Positions 1 through 10,162 of a DNA stretch of 64,000 nucleotides are shown piece by piece; the stretch's first letter is position 1, and each line of letters begins with the position of its first letter. The stretch is from Ruminococcus sp. (GTDB taxonomy: Bacteria > Bacillota > Clostridia > Oscillospirales > Ruminococcaceae). The DNA is taken from assembly GCA_017961625.1 (NCBI GenBank), contig JAGCWY010000142.1, positions 81,272-145,271 of the forward strand, in the 5' to 3' direction. The notes under the pieces were generated by a model. It was not told the origin of the DNA. It worked only from the letters and a program-made list of their open reading frames with translations, and searched no databases. Position numbers and translations under genes: made by a program.

Positions 1-687
1 ACTATAAATGTGCTGGAAGCGCTACGAGAAGCCAATAAAAAGGATGTAAGGACACTTCTCATAGGATCCGGCGAGGAATACGGCTATATCCGCGAGGGAG
101 CCTGTCCGCTTAAGGAGTCGGAGCCCCTCAATCCCGGCAATATCTACGCTGCCACAAAGGCTTGTCAGGGCATGATTGGCGAAATATATGCCCGTGCCTA
201 CAAAATGGACATCGTAATGGTTAGGGCTTTCAACCATTCAGGACCGCGTCAGAGCGATATCTTCGTTATCTCTGATTTCTGCAAACAGATAGCAGAAATA
301 GAAAAGGGTATTCGTGAGCCCGTTATCAGCGTGGGAAATCTCACGGCTATGCGCGATTTCACTGACGTCAGGGACGTTGTAAAAGCTTACCGTCTCCTCG
401 GTGAAAAGGGTAGGAGTGGAGCCGTGTACAACGTAGGCAGAGGCAAGGCTGTGACGATACAGTACATACTGGATACTGCCCTTTCCTTCGCAAAGCTGCC
501 GATAGAAGTAAAACAGGATCCCAACCGTATGAGAGCTTCGGATATACCTATAATAGAGCCCGATGTTTCGCTGATACTCGACGATACTGGCTGGCGTGCA
601 GAGATAAGCATGGAGCAGACCGTAGAGGATACGCTGAACTTCTGGCGCGAAAAGCTTATGGCTTACGGCTTGTCACTTGGCACATGA
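1..687 (+). CDS. NAD-dependent nucleotide-sugar epimerase/dehydratase (GDP-mannose 4,6-dehydratase/RMD-like), 5' partial
   Basis: The reading frame is open from base 1, so the N-terminal Rossmann part, including the nucleotide-binding glycine motif, lies outside the window. About 228 C-terminal residues are seen. They contain the short-chain dehydrogenase Y-x3-K pair (YAATK near residue 50), the GxGEEYG segment, a DFTDVRDVV motif and RASDIPII near the end. This order is typical of GDP-mannose 4,6-dehydratases and GDP-4-keto-6-deoxymannose reductases, which make deoxy-sugar nucleotides for surface glycans in the cytoplasm. The exact substrate cannot be read from sequence. The gene ends in TGA and is followed by a small independent gene. 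Confidence 0.85.
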   Translation, partial: TINVLEALREANKKDVRTLLIGSGEEYGYIREGACPLKESEPLNPGNIYAATKACQGMIGEIYARAYKMDIVMVRAFNHSGPRQSDIFVISDFCKQIAEIEKGIREPVISVGNLTAMRDFTDVRDVVKAYRLLGEKGRSGAVYNVGRGKAVTIQYILDTALSFAKLPIEVKQDPNRMRASDIPIIEPDVSLILDDTGWRAEISMEQTVEDTLNFWREKLMAYGLSLGT

Positions 688-770
688 AAAGCTGCCAAAG
701 CTAGCAAATCGTGATATTAACGCCGCAAGGCGACACATTGACTCTCAACTGAACAAAAGGAGTGAACAAA

Positions 771-1106
771 ATGTCTGATATGAAGCTGACAAAAGATAAA
801 ATGCTTACCTTTACCGGACATGAAAAGATAAGTACCCTTAAGGCTGGCGAAAAGCTGACGGAATTTGGCGATAATCAGAACAACGCCAACGAGCTACTCG
901 CCACAAATATAAACGCTCTCATAAAGCGCGTCTGCGCTTTGGAGGATCAGCAGGTAAAGACCGCCGAGGTGCTGCGCCGCATCGCTGACGAGCTGAACTC
1001 CTTCAAAAAGGAGATAGACCGCGTCCGGCTTGCGGAAAAGCTCAATTCCGGAGCTATAGAACGTATAGACCGTGCTCTTAAGCTCGCCGACGGTGACGGA
1101 AAATAA
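771..1106 (+). CDS. small hypothetical coiled-coil protein
   Basis: This encodes 111 residues. I chose the ATG at 771 because AGGAG lies at 758-762, eight bases upstream; an in-frame GTG at 762 overlaps that site. The protein is hydrophilic and mostly helical, with heptad-like spacing of Leu, Ile and Val from about residue 45 to 105, so a coiled coil is likely. I do not recognise a family and see no signal peptide or membrane segment. It sits between a sugar-nucleotide gene and the ATP synthase promoter, so the context gives no function. The ribosome site and absence of an overlapping gene make it a probable real gene. Confidence 0.6.
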   Translation: MSDMKLTKDKMLTFTGHEKISTLKAGEKLTEFGDNQNNANELLATNINALIKRVCALEDQQVKTAEVLRRIADELNSFKKEIDRVRLAEKLNSGAIERIDRALKLADGDGK

Positions 1107-1139
1107 TAACATTTTTAATGTGAAATTTTTCTCAAAGTC

Positions 1140-1168
1140 TTGACAACATATCAATTTTGTTATATTAT
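1140..1168 (+). promoter_or_regulatory. sigma-A promoter of the ATP synthase operon
   Basis: TTGACA at 1140-1145 and TATTAT at 1163-1168 are separated by 17 bases. Transcription would start near 1175, leaving a leader of about 145 nt before atpB. Confidence 0.75.
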
Positions 1169-1245
1169 ATATAAGTGGACAGGATATTCCCCGCAGCTTG
1201 AAAAAGTCCGACGGACATATATCTGTACCTTATCAAGACTCAATC

Positions 1246-1278
1246 AACGGAGATTTGTGTAATTGCAGTCTCCGTTTT
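1246..1278 (+). promoter_or_regulatory. terminator-like hairpin in the atp operon leader
   Basis: AACGGAGA (1246-1253) can pair perfectly with TCTCCGTT (1269-1276) across a 15-nt loop. It is followed by a T-rich run (TTTTATTATTATT). The hairpin lies between the promoter and the atpB ribosome site, so it could act as a partial terminator or attenuator, or as a 5' stabilising stem. The U run is interrupted, so full termination is uncertain. Confidence 0.4.
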
Positions 1279-1319
1279 ATTATTATTTGGCGCAGTCACG
1301 CAGGAAAGAAGGTGTTATA

Positions 1320-1982
1320 ATGGACAATCTCATGGAAGAGCTGGAAGCAAAAACGGCTTTTACCATACCCATTTTCGGAGGGATACCTATTGCCGAATCA
1401 TGTGTTGTCACATGGATAATAATGGGCGCATTAGTTCTGCTGTCCATAATACTCACGCGCAAGATGAAAAAAGTGCCTACTGGCTCTCAGTGCATACTGG
1501 AAGGGATAATGGACTGGCTGGATAATTTCTTTCTTGGCATCCTCGGTCATAAGGGAAAAAAGTACTTGCCTTTTCTTGAAACACTGATAATTTACATAGC
1601 ATTTGCCAATATCATAGGCTTATTCGGTTTTGTTCCGCCCACAAAGGATGTAAACGTCACAGCAGCTTTAGCTGGCATGGCTATAATCTTTGTTCAGCTA
1701 TCATTTATAATAGAAAAAGGTCCACTTAAATGGCTGAAAAGCTTCCTTAACCCTATAAATCTGCTTGACCTTGTGACAAGACCGCTGTCGCTTTGTATGC
1801 GACTTTTCGGTAACGTACTCGGAGCCTTCGTCGTTATGGAGCTTGTAAAAAAGGGGATTGCAGCAATAGGCGTGCCTGTTATAGCAAGCGCTTACTTTGA
1901 CATTTTCGACGGACTTCTACAGGCTTATGTATTCGTATTCCTTACTTCTCTTTATATGGCTGAAGCCATGGAGGAAGAATAA
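1320..1982 (+). CDS. atpB: ATP synthase Fo subunit a
   Basis: The membrane a subunit forms the two half-channels through which ions reach the c-ring. The start is set at ATG 1320 (MDNLMEEL, 220 residues), with a GAAGG-type site about ten bases upstream; a longer frame from 1263 would run through the leader hairpin. Five or six hydrophobic helices are visible. The essential arginine is R161 in the RLFGN motif of the penultimate helix, preceded by the usual N-P-x-N-L-L-D-L stretch. It is the first gene of an operon in the order B-E-E-F-(HA)-G-D-C. No atpI gene precedes it. Confidence 0.95.
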   Translation: MDNLMEELEAKTAFTIPIFGGIPIAESCVVTWIIMGALVLLSIILTRKMKKVPTGSQCILEGIMDWLDNFFLGILGHKGKKYLPFLETLIIYIAFANIIGLFGFVPPTKDVNVTAALAGMAIIFVQLSFIIEKGPLKWLKSFLNPINLLDLVTRPLSLCMRLFGNVLGAFVVMELVKKGIAAIGVPVIASAYFDIFDGLLQAYVFVFLTSLYMAEAMEEE

Positions 1983-2007
1983 ACTCAACTTTACGGAGGT
2001 ATAAAAT

Positions 2008-2226
2008 ATGGGACTTATCGCACTTGGTGCTGCTATCGCCGTTCTTACAGGCGCAGGCGCTGGTATCGGCATAGGCATCGCTACTGCTAAGGCTACGGAA
2101 TCTATCGCTCGTCAGCCCGAGGCTAAAGGAGATATCAGAACAGCTCTCCTGCTTGGTTGTGCACTAGCAGAGGCTACTGCTATCTACGGTTTCGTTATTG
2201 CTATCATGATAATAGGTAAAGCATAA
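2008..2226 (+). CDS. atpE: ATP synthase Fo subunit c, copy 1
   Basis: This is a 72-residue two-helix hairpin of the rotor ring. The polar loop carries ARQPEA (34-39), and the ion-carrying carboxylate is E55 in helix 2 (AEATAIYG). The residues matching the Na+ ligands Gln32 and Ser66 of Ilyobacter tartaricus are Ile22 and Ala56 here, so the ring is predicted to be proton-coupled. A GGAGG site precedes the ATG. The protein is identical to that of the next gene, 23 bases downstream. Confidence 0.95.
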   Translation: MGLIALGAAIAVLTGAGAGIGIGIATAKATESIARQPEAKGDIRTALLLGCALAEATAIYGFVIAIMIIGKA

Positions 2227-2249
2227 TACATACAAGGGAGGATATTATT

Positions 2250-2468
2250 ATGGGACTCATCGCACTTGGCGCTGCTATCGCCGTTCTTACAGGCGCAGGC
2301 GCTGGTATCGGCATAGGTATCGCTACTGCTAAGGCTACAGAATCTATCGCCCGTCAGCCTGAAGCAAAGGGTGACATCAGAACAGCTCTCCTGCTTGGCT
2401 GTGCTCTCGCAGAGGCTACCGCTATCTATGGTTTTGTTATTGCGATAATGATCATAGGCAAAGCATAA
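2250..2468 (+). CDS. atpE: ATP synthase Fo subunit c, copy 2 (identical protein)
   Basis: This is a second complete c-subunit gene in tandem, with its own GGGAGG ribosome site. Its 72-residue product is identical to copy 1. By my codon-by-codon count 21 codons differ between the two genes, all at third positions and all synonymous. The duplication is therefore not recent, and the protein sequence has been kept either by strong selection or by conversion of part of the gene, since the first 22 codons differ at only two places. The likely benefit is gene dosage for the roughly 10-15 c subunits needed per complex. Confidence 0.95.
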   Translation: MGLIALGAAIAVLTGAGAGIGIGIATAKATESIARQPEAKGDIRTALLLGCALAEATAIYGFVIAIMIIGKA

Positions 2469-2497
2469 TAAGCAATCAGACCTAAGGAGGGCATAAA

Positions 2498-2986
2498 ATG
2501 CTTAAATTTGAATTCTGGAGCATCTTCGAGGCTGTTGCAAACGTCCTGATACTGTTTGTGCTCCTGAGGATATTCCTTTTCAAACCTTTAAACAAAATCA
2601 GGGACGACCGCACCCGTACTATACAGGATAACCTGGATTCCGCCGAAAAGGCAAAGGAAGAAGCGGAAGAGCTCCGTCAGCAGTATGAGAACTCAATCAG
2701 TGACGCCAAGGCAAAGGCTAACCAAATCATAATGAAAGCTCATGAGGACGCCGAAAACGAGAGAACCGCCATAATAAGGAAATCTCAGGAGGAAGCTGAA
2801 AAGATAGTCGCAGACGCTGACAAGACAATCGAAAACGAGAGAAAGCGCGTTCTGCGTCAGGCTCAGTCTGAAATTGCAGACCTCGCCATAGAAGCGGCTT
2901 CAAAGATCATCGGTGAAAACGTAGACGACGAAAAGAACCGCCGTCTCGTGGATAAGTTCCTTTCCGAGGAGGAGGGTAAGAAATGA
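2498..2986 (+). CDS. atpF: ATP synthase Fo subunit b
   Basis: This is the peripheral stalk subunit, 162 residues. One N-terminal membrane helix (about residues 8-28) is followed by a highly charged, Ala/Glu/Lys-rich helix reaching the C-terminus, the normal b-subunit plan. AGGAGG lies seven to eight bases before the ATG. The stop overlaps the next start as ATGA, which suggests translational coupling with the fused delta-alpha gene. In the assembled enzyme the C-terminus of b contacts delta. Confidence 0.93.
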   Translation: MLKFEFWSIFEAVANVLILFVLLRIFLFKPLNKIRDDRTRTIQDNLDSAEKAKEEAEELRQQYENSISDAKAKANQIIMKAHEDAENERTAIIRKSQEEAEKIVADADKTIENERKRVLRQAQSEIADLAIEAASKIIGENVDDEKNRRLVDKFLSEEEGKK

Positions 2987-5004
2987 ACGACGCAGACAGA
3001 GAATTACTGAAAGAGCTCGTCCATCTTGAAGTTTCCCAGACCGACTGCTCCGATACAAGGAAGGTGCTCGAGACTTGTCCCGACCTTGCGGATACACTTT
3101 CAAATCCCCTCGTGACCCACGACGAGAAAAGAGCCGTTATAAGCAAGCTCTTCCCCGAATCAATGCAGAAGTTCATGATGAACGCTGTACGCGGTGGAGC
3201 TATTGAGCGAATAGGCGAGATACTTGACGAATACGACAGTATACTTCTTGACAAGCAGGGCAGCATAAAGGCTGTGGTACGCTATGTTACTCCCCTTACG
3301 GAGTCACAGCAGGCTGACTTGAGACAGTTTATCATGGACAGATTTGTCAAAGAAGATGTTGATATAGAGTATAAGCACGATCCCGATATCATAGGCGGTT
3401 TCATACTCAACGCCGGCGACCTTGAATACGACAAGAGCTACCGTACAAGCCTAAGACTTATGAAGGACACACTCCAGAATAAGGCTACGGAATATGTCGG
3501 CTCAATATCAAAAAGCAAGAACAGCGATATAATCTCTGTACTCAAGACCGAGGTGCGCGACTTTGACGTAAAATCAGGAGCCACACAGACTGGCTTCGTC
3601 ACTCGTCTCGGCGACGGCATCGCAAGGGTACGCGGAATGAATTCAGTAATGTACGGCGAGCTTGTTGAGTTTGAGACAGGTATACGCGGTATAGTTCAGA
3701 ACCTCGAGGAAAAGACAGTAGGAGTAGTTCTCCTCGGCGACGACCACGGACTTACAGAGGGATCCTCCGTTATCAGAACGGGTAAGAGAGCCGGTATCGG
3801 CGTGAGCGACGAGCTTCTCGGACGAGTAGTTGATGCTCTCGGAGCGCCTATTGACGGCCTCGGGCAGATAAAGGCAGAGGACTATTTCCCCATAGAGCGC
3901 GAGGCTCCGGGTGTTATCGAGCGTAAACCTGTAAGCGTACCGCTACAGACAGGTATACTTGCCATAGACTCGATGTTCCCTATTGGCAGAGGTCAGCGTG
4001 AGCTCATAATCGGCGACCGTCAGACTGGAAAGACCTCCATTGCCGTTGATACTATCATAAACCAGAAAGAACAGGACGTTATCTGTATTTATGTTGCCAT
4101 AGGTCAGAAGTCCTCCACCGTTGCACAGATAGTAAATACCCTTAAAAAGTACGGTGCTATGGATTACTCCGTAGTTGTTTGCGCGTCTGCCAGTGACCCT
4201 GCGCCGTTCCAGTATATAGCTCCTTATTCGGGAACTGCTATAGCAGAATATTTCATGTCAAAGGGCAAGGACGTACTCATAATTTACGACGATCTCTCCA
4301 AGCACGCCGTAGCTTACAGAGCCATGTCACTTCTTCTCCATCGTCCTCCGGGACGTGAAGCATATCCCGGTGACGTTTTCTATCTTCATTCGAGACTTCT
4401 TGAACGCTCCAGCCGTCTTGACGACGAGCACGGCGGCGGTTCGTTGACAGCTTTGCCGATAATAGAAACTCTTGCAGGTGACATCTCCGCTTATATCCCG
4501 ACCAATGTAATATCTATAACAGACGGTCAGATATTCCTGGAAAGCGAGCTTTTCAACTCCGGTCTCCGTCCTGCCGTGAACTACGGACTTTCCGTATCCC
4601 GTGTAGGCGGAGCAGCTCAGACAAAGGCTATGAAGAAGGCTTCTGGAAATCTCCGTATAGACCTTGCACAGTTCAAGGAAATGGAGATATTCACGCAGTT
4701 CTCCTCGGAACTCGATCAGTCTACAACCGAGCTCCTCAATCACGGACGTATGCTTACAGAACTGCTCAAGCAGCCTCTTTACAATCCGCTCCCTCACTAC
4801 GAGCAGGTCATAATCCTCTATGCGGCGCAGCATGACTTCTTCAAGGGCATCCCCCTTGAAGATCTGAGAGAATACCGCACAGACCTTATGAACTACATTA
4901 GGAGCTACGGTCAGGACATCATCACCGAGATAGAGGAGAATAAAGTTCTCACCGACGACCTTGCAGAGCGTATCGAAAGAATACTCACAGCTTTTGAAGA
5001 ATAA
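2983..5004 (+). CDS. fused ATP synthase F1 subunits delta and alpha (AtpH-AtpA)
   Basis: This is a single uninterrupted 673-codon frame. Residues 1 to about 167 are subunit delta/OSCP: the [13 protein letters not shown] segment near 41-53 matches its N-domain, and the [11 protein letters not shown] stretch (136-146) matches its C-domain. Residues from about 180 onward are a full-length alpha subunit, with Walker A GDRQTGKT at 344-351, Walker B at 431-437, and the arginine finger in VSRVGG (R540). Only about 12 residues link the two parts. The delta N-terminus lacks the usual Y-A-x-A-L-F helix. I found no Shine-Dalgarno site and no suitable start at the alpha boundary; the nearest in-frame ATG is codon 160 (3460), without an SD. 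Separate genes are the rule; the known fusion of this kind is b-delta in mycobacteria. Confidence 0.92.
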   Translation: MNDADRELLKELVHLEVSQTDCSDTRKVLETCPDLADTLSNPLVTHDEKRAVISKLFPESMQKFMMNAVRGGAIERIGEILDEYDSILLDKQGSIKAVVRYVTPLTESQQADLRQFIMDRFVKEDVDIEYKHDPDIIGGFILNAGDLEYDKSYRTSLRLMKDTLQNKATEYVGSISKSKNSDIISVLKTEVRDFDVKSGATQTGFVTRLGDGIARVRGMNSVMYGELVEFETGIRGIVQNLEEKTVGVVLLGDDHGLTEGSSVIRTGKRAGIGVSDELLGRVVDALGAPIDGLGQIKAEDYFPIEREAPGVIERKPVSVPLQTGILAIDSMFPIGRGQRELIIGDRQTGKTSIAVDTIINQKEQDVICIYVAIGQKSSTVAQIVNTLKKYGAMDYSVVVCASASDPAPFQYIAPYSGTAIAEYFMSKGKDVLIIYDDLSKHAVAYRAMSLLLHRPPGREAYPGDVFYLHSRLLERSSRLDDEHGGGSLTALPIIETLAGDISAYIPTNVISITDGQIFLESELFNSGLRPAVNYGLSVSRVGGAAQTKAMKKASGNLRIDLAQFKEMEIFTQFSSELDQSTTELLNHGRMLTELLKQPLYNPLPHYEQVIILYAAQHDFFKGIPLEDLREYRTDLMNYIRSYGQDIITEIEENKVLTDDLAERIERILTAFEE

Positions 5005-5016
5005 GGCGGTGAAGCT

Positions 5017-5925
5017 ATGCCCAATATGAGAGAGATCCGTGAAAGGATCGGAAGTATCCAGCAGATACTCAAAATAACCAATGCTATGTACCTCATGTCC
5101 TCCTCAAAACTGAAAAAGGCAAGGAGCTCTCTTGAGGCTACAGAGCCCTACTTCTACAAGCTACAGTCAACAATCGAAAGCGTTCTGGAGCATACTCCCC
5201 ATACCCGTCAACTCTATTTCGACAGGCGTCAGGATATCCCCGAGGACAAGCGAAAAAAAGGGTATATCGTCATTACCGCCGACAAAGGACTGTGCGGAAG
5301 CTATAACCATAATATACTCAGATACACTGAGCAGAAGCTTGAGGAAGCGGCAGATATCGACAACTGTTACCTTTTCGTCATGGGACAAGTGGGAAGAATG
5401 CACTTCCAGCGCCGTATCGGCAGCGACAAGAAGGCTTACGTGGACGGAGAGTTTCTTTATACTACTCAGAACCCCACCCTCTACAGAGCTCGCGAAATAG
5501 CCGAGCTAGTACTTGATAAGTTTGAGAAAATGGAGCTGGACGAGGTATACCTCATATATACCGATATGGTCAATTCAAGCCTTCAGGAACCGAGAACGCT
5601 CCGACTTCTCCCATTCGAGAGAAAGCACTTCGGCAAGGCTGCCGATGGTACTATGAAGAAGCTGCCTAAGGCTTCTTTCATGCCTTCTCCAGAGGAAGTA
5701 ATGAATTACCTCATACCTCAGTACGCCAAGGGCATAATCTACGGTGCTATGGTGGAAGCCTTCTGCTGCGAGCAGCAGTCGCGCATGACCGCTATGGACG
5801 CTGCTACAACAAGTGCCAAGGACATGATAAAGGACCTGTCGCTGCTCTATAACCGTGCAAGACAGGCAGCTATCACTCAGGAAATAACCGAGGTCTGCGG
5901 CGGTGCGGCTTCTATCAGCGAATAA
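5017..5925 (+). CDS. atpG: ATP synthase F1 subunit gamma
   Basis: This is the central rotor shaft, 302 residues and slightly longer than most bacterial gamma subunits. The N-terminal coiled-coil helix (REIRERIGSIQQILKITNAM) and the C-terminal helix (NRARQAAITQEITEV) that form the shaft are both clear. An in-frame segment GYIVITADKGLCGSYN matches the conserved Rossmann-like core. The start follows a GGCGG-type site 12 bases after the delta-alpha stop, so the genes are co-transcribed. Confidence 0.93.
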   Translation: MPNMREIRERIGSIQQILKITNAMYLMSSSKLKKARSSLEATEPYFYKLQSTIESVLEHTPHTRQLYFDRRQDIPEDKRKKGYIVITADKGLCGSYNHNILRYTEQKLEEAADIDNCYLFVMGQVGRMHFQRRIGSDKKAYVDGEFLYTTQNPTLYRAREIAELVLDKFEKMELDEVYLIYTDMVNSSLQEPRTLRLLPFERKHFGKAADGTMKKLPKASFMPSPEEVMNYLIPQYAKGIIYGAMVEAFCCEQQSRMTAMDAATTSAKDMIKDLSLLYNRARQAAITQEITEVCGGAASISE

Positions 5926-7473
<1,548 letters not shown>

Positions 7474-7487
7474 GGGAGGCACCCGTT

Positions 7488-7898
7488 ATGGCAAAGACCT
7501 TTCACCTTGAAATAATCGCAACAGACCGCATTTTCTTCAGCGGAGAGGTCGAGCACCTCGTTATAACGGCTATCGACGGTCTTCTCGGTATAATGGCAGG
7601 ACATGAGCCACTTGTTACCTCCCTCCCGACAGGAGAGCTGAAATACCTTGTGGACGGAGTATGGAAGTACGCTGCTATATCCGAGGGCTTCATACAGGTA
7701 ATGCCGGATTCATCAATAATCCTCGCGGACACCTGTGAGCTCCCTGAGGAGATAGACATCAAGCGCGCTCAGGAAGCTAAGGAACGCGCTGAGGAGAGGC
7801 TCAGGCAGAAGCAGAGCATCAAGGAGTACTATGAGACTCAGGCTGCTCTCAACCGCGCCATGAACCGCCTTAAGCTATCACAGAAACATTTCAAGTAA
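7488..7898 (+). CDS. atpC: ATP synthase F1 subunit epsilon
   Basis: This 136-residue protein has the N-terminal beta-sandwich (GxxGIMAGHEP motif as GLLGIMAGHEPLVT) followed by the two-helix C-terminal domain rich in Glu, Arg and Ala, as in regulatory epsilon subunits. GGGAGG precedes the ATG. It is the last gene of the operon, with a strong terminator seven bases after the stop. Confidence 0.94.
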   Translation: MAKTFHLEIIATDRIFFSGEVEHLVITAIDGLLGIMAGHEPLVTSLPTGELKYLVDGVWKYAAISEGFIQVMPDSSIILADTCELPEEIDIKRAQEAKERAEERLRQKQSIKEYYETQAALNRAMNRLKLSQKHFK

Positions 7899-7904
7899 GA
7901 TCAG

Positions 7905-7933
7905 ATGCACTCCGTACCTGGAGTGCATTTTTA
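7905..7933 (+). terminator. terminator of the atp operon
   Basis: ATGCACTCC (7905-7913) pairs perfectly with GGAGTGCAT (7920-7928) around a six-base loop, followed by TTTT. Confidence 0.9.
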
Positions 7934-8026
7934 TAAGTAGTGAATAGAAATTAGTATTGTGGCTCCCATCGGAATCCCAATTTGTTTCTTTCTGCAGACA
8001 CCTAACGACTAAAGGAAAGGCAAGTA

Positions 8027-8443
8027 ATGACTATGGAAAACGCTATGCGCGACGCACTTATAAAAAAATGCTTAGAGCATTATAACACGGTCTATAATGA
8101 AGAAATAAACGGAAAAGGCTTCGGCGTACCGCCCGGAAGTATAGTTATAGTGCTCGGAGAAGTCCAGAAATGCAAAGAATGGAAGCCGGTATCACATAGG
8201 AAAGCTGTGCTCCGTTATTCTTCACATGGACTGGAAGTTGTAGCTCTTGACACCGTCCCAGACGAGACCGAAAACGGTATGTACTTCAAAGAAGCGTCAG
8301 CTGAGCTTTATACCACTGAGGATGGAGCAGCCTTCATAACGCTGCGTTTCGGCAAACGATATGAACGCTGCTACAGCTATACAATCAACACTGAAAACGA
8401 AGCTGTACTCCTTGACCACGAAAAACTCGTATGGGTATCGTAA
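8027..8443 (+). CDS. hypothetical protein, 138 aa
   Basis: I do not recognise this soluble protein. The start at 8027 follows AGGAAAGG by about seven bases; a second in-frame ATG lies at 8033. It has no signal peptide or membrane helix. The N-terminal 30 residues look helical (ALIKKCLEHYNTVYNEE); the remainder is predicted mixed beta strands with regular hydrophobic alternation. It is bounded by the atp terminator upstream and an independent promoter downstream, so it is probably transcribed alone. Confidence 0.6.
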   Translation: MTMENAMRDALIKKCLEHYNTVYNEEINGKGFGVPPGSIVIVLGEVQKCKEWKPVSHRKAVLRYSSHGLEVVALDTVPDETENGMYFKEASAELYTTEDGAAFITLRFGKRYERCYSYTINTENEAVLLDHEKLVWVS

Positions 8444-8603
8444 TAAAAACTAGCCGGGCTTTGTCGGAAAACTGACTAAAGACAGCACAGGCTGATATTA
8501 TTTCGCCGCCCTTCAGTCCAGCGGCTAATTTGTTCATAATTCCGAAATTTTCTGTTCTTAATTGTGCATATTTTTGAAATGGGGATTTTTTCAGTCCAGA
8601 TAC

Positions 8604-8632
8604 TTGACTTTTTTGCAAAAATATAGTAAAAT
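8604..8632 (+). promoter_or_regulatory. sigma-A promoter of secDF
   Basis: TTGACT (8604-8609) and TAAAAT (8627-8632) are separated by 17 bases. The predicted transcript starts near 8639 and has a 90-nt leader. Confidence 0.7.
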
Positions 8633-8662
8633 TAATGTAATTGTCAAAGAGACAGGAAATAA

Positions 8663-8708
8663 GGGCTCATGCCTTTTCCGAAGAGCTTCGGTAAGGCGGA
8701 AAAAGCCC
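8663..8708 (+). promoter_or_regulatory. hairpin in the secD leader
   Basis: An outer stem GGGCT/AGCCC (8663-8667 with 8704-8708) encloses TTTTCCG/CGGAAAA (8674-8680 with 8697-8703). The inner sequence also allows CCGAA/TTCGG. No U-tract follows and the secD ribosome site starts eight bases later, so the fold could influence translation of secD. I know no named RNA family that matches. Confidence 0.45.
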
Positions 8709-8728
8709 CATATTTAGGAGGCATGACT

Positions 8729-10162
8729 GTGAAAAAGACAGGCAAAAAAACTTTCTTCATTGTCGTTGCTTTTATCGCTTTGTTTGCTGTTTCGTCGATA
8801 CTGGGCATTGACAAGCTCTATGGCGATAACAGAACTACCTATGTCAAGGGTGTTGACGATATCCGTCTTGGTATAGATATCAAGGGCGGCGTTGACGTTA
8901 CCTTCGGTCCTGCCGGCGACTATGACGCGGATCAGGCACAGCTCGATTCCGCAACAGAAGTCATCAAGACCAGACTTTCTTCACTCGGTATCACAGATAA
9001 CGAGGTTTACAGCGATATTAAGAGCGACAGAATAATCGTTCGTTTCCCTTGGAAGGTCGGCGAAACAAACTTCGACCCGGAGGCTGCCGTTAAGGAGCTC
9101 GGCGAAATGGCTGAATTGACATTCCGTAAGGGCACAGATACCACCACCGACGAAGACGGAAATACCGTACCTTCAGGTGAACTCGTTATTAGCGGCGACG
9201 ATATCGAATCCGCTCAGATGGGATATCTTCCGACAGACGACGGCAAAAGCGCTGAGTACGTTGTAAGCCTTAAGCTCAAGAAAAACGGCGAAAATGGCGA
9301 GCAATCAGGCTCTGAGAAATTCGCTGCCGCTACAGCAGAGCTGTCAGGCTCAGATACGCCTATTTCTATATGGATGGACAATACTATGATCTCAGCTCCT
9401 ACCGTAAAGAGCACTATCACCGACGGCTCAGCTCAGATCACAGGCAACTTTACCGCAGAAACCGCAGCAAAGCTTGCAAATCAGATCAATTCCGGTGCTC
9501 TCCCATTCAAAATGGAGACCAAGAGCTTCAGGACCATATCGCCTACAATGGGTGAGGGTTCACTCGACGCTATACTCCTTGCAGCTCTCATCGCTTTCTG
9601 CTGTATAGCAGTATATATGATATTCCTTTACAGACTTCCGGGCGTTGTTGCCGTTATCGCACTCTGCGGTCAGGTAGCAGGCTCTCTTGCAGCTGTTACC
9701 GGATGGTTCGGATTTATGAAGGGTTCAACACTCACTATCCCCGGTATCGCAGGTATTATACTTGCAGTCGGCATGGGCGTTGACGCAAACATCATCACCG
9801 GTGAGCGTATCAAGGAAGAGCTCAAAACAGGCAAGTCCCTTGACGCCGCTATAAAAATCGCTTACAAGAAGGCTTTCTCGGCTATTCTCGACGGCAACAT
9901 CACAAATGTTATTATCGCCATTATCCTAATGGGAGCTTTTGGTGTTCCCGACAGTTTCTTCTCGAAGATACTCAATAAGACTATATTCTTCGCATTCGGC
10001 GCTACTGCTGAGGGCGTTGTTTACTCCTTCGGATTTACCCTGCTTGCAGGCGTTATCTGCAACTTTATCTTCGGAGTATTTGCTTCAAGACTTATGGTAA
10101 CATCACTCTCCAAGTTCAAGTGCTTCAAAAACAGAAAGCTTTACGGAGGTGACGTGAAATGA
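8729..10162 (+). CDS. secD: protein translocase subunit SecD
   Basis: SecD works with SecF in the membrane, using the proton gradient to help pull preproteins through SecYEG. I place the start at GTG 8729 (477 residues), seven bases after AGGAGG at 8716-8721; the ATG at 8723 is too close to that site. One N-terminal membrane helix precedes a large extracellular region starting with DIRLGIDIKGG, the conserved D1 motif. Five C-terminal helices follow, including the GMGVDANIITGERIKEE motif. The stop overlaps secF as ATGA. Confidence 0.92.
   Translation: MKKTGKKTFFIVVAFIALFAVSSILGIDKLYGDNRTTYVKGVDDIRLGIDIKGGVDVTFGPAGDYDADQAQLDSATEVIKTRLSSLGITDNEVYSDIKSDRIIVRFPWKVGETNFDPEAAVKELGEMAELTFRKGTDTTTDEDGNTVPSGELVISGDDIESAQMGYLPTDDGKSAEYVVSLKLKKNGENGEQSGSEKFAAATAELSGSDTPISIWMDNTMISAPTVKSTITDGSAQITGNFTAETAAKLANQINSGALPFKMETKSFRTISPTMGEGSLDAILLAALIAFCCIAVYMIFLYRLPGVVAVIALCGQVAGSLAAVTGWFGFMKGSTLTIPGIAGIILAVGMGVDANIITGERIKEELKTGKSLDAAIKIAYKKAFSAILDGNITNVIIAIILMGAFGVPDSFFSKILNKTIFFAFGATAEGVVYSFGFTLLAGVICNFIFGVFASRLMVTSLSKFKCFKNRKLYGGDVK

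Noticed and set aside
2008..2468. Na+-coupled ATP synthase, suggested by the duplicated c gene as in Acetobacterium
   Set aside because: The positions matching the Na+ ligands Gln and Ser are Ile22 and Ala56, so a proton-type ring is more likely.
2983..3560. AtpH-AtpA fusion as a simple sequencing indel
   Set aside because: A single-base error would not remove the ribosome site and start of alpha; neither exists in any frame at the boundary, so a real fusion is the simpler reading, though raw reads should confirm it.
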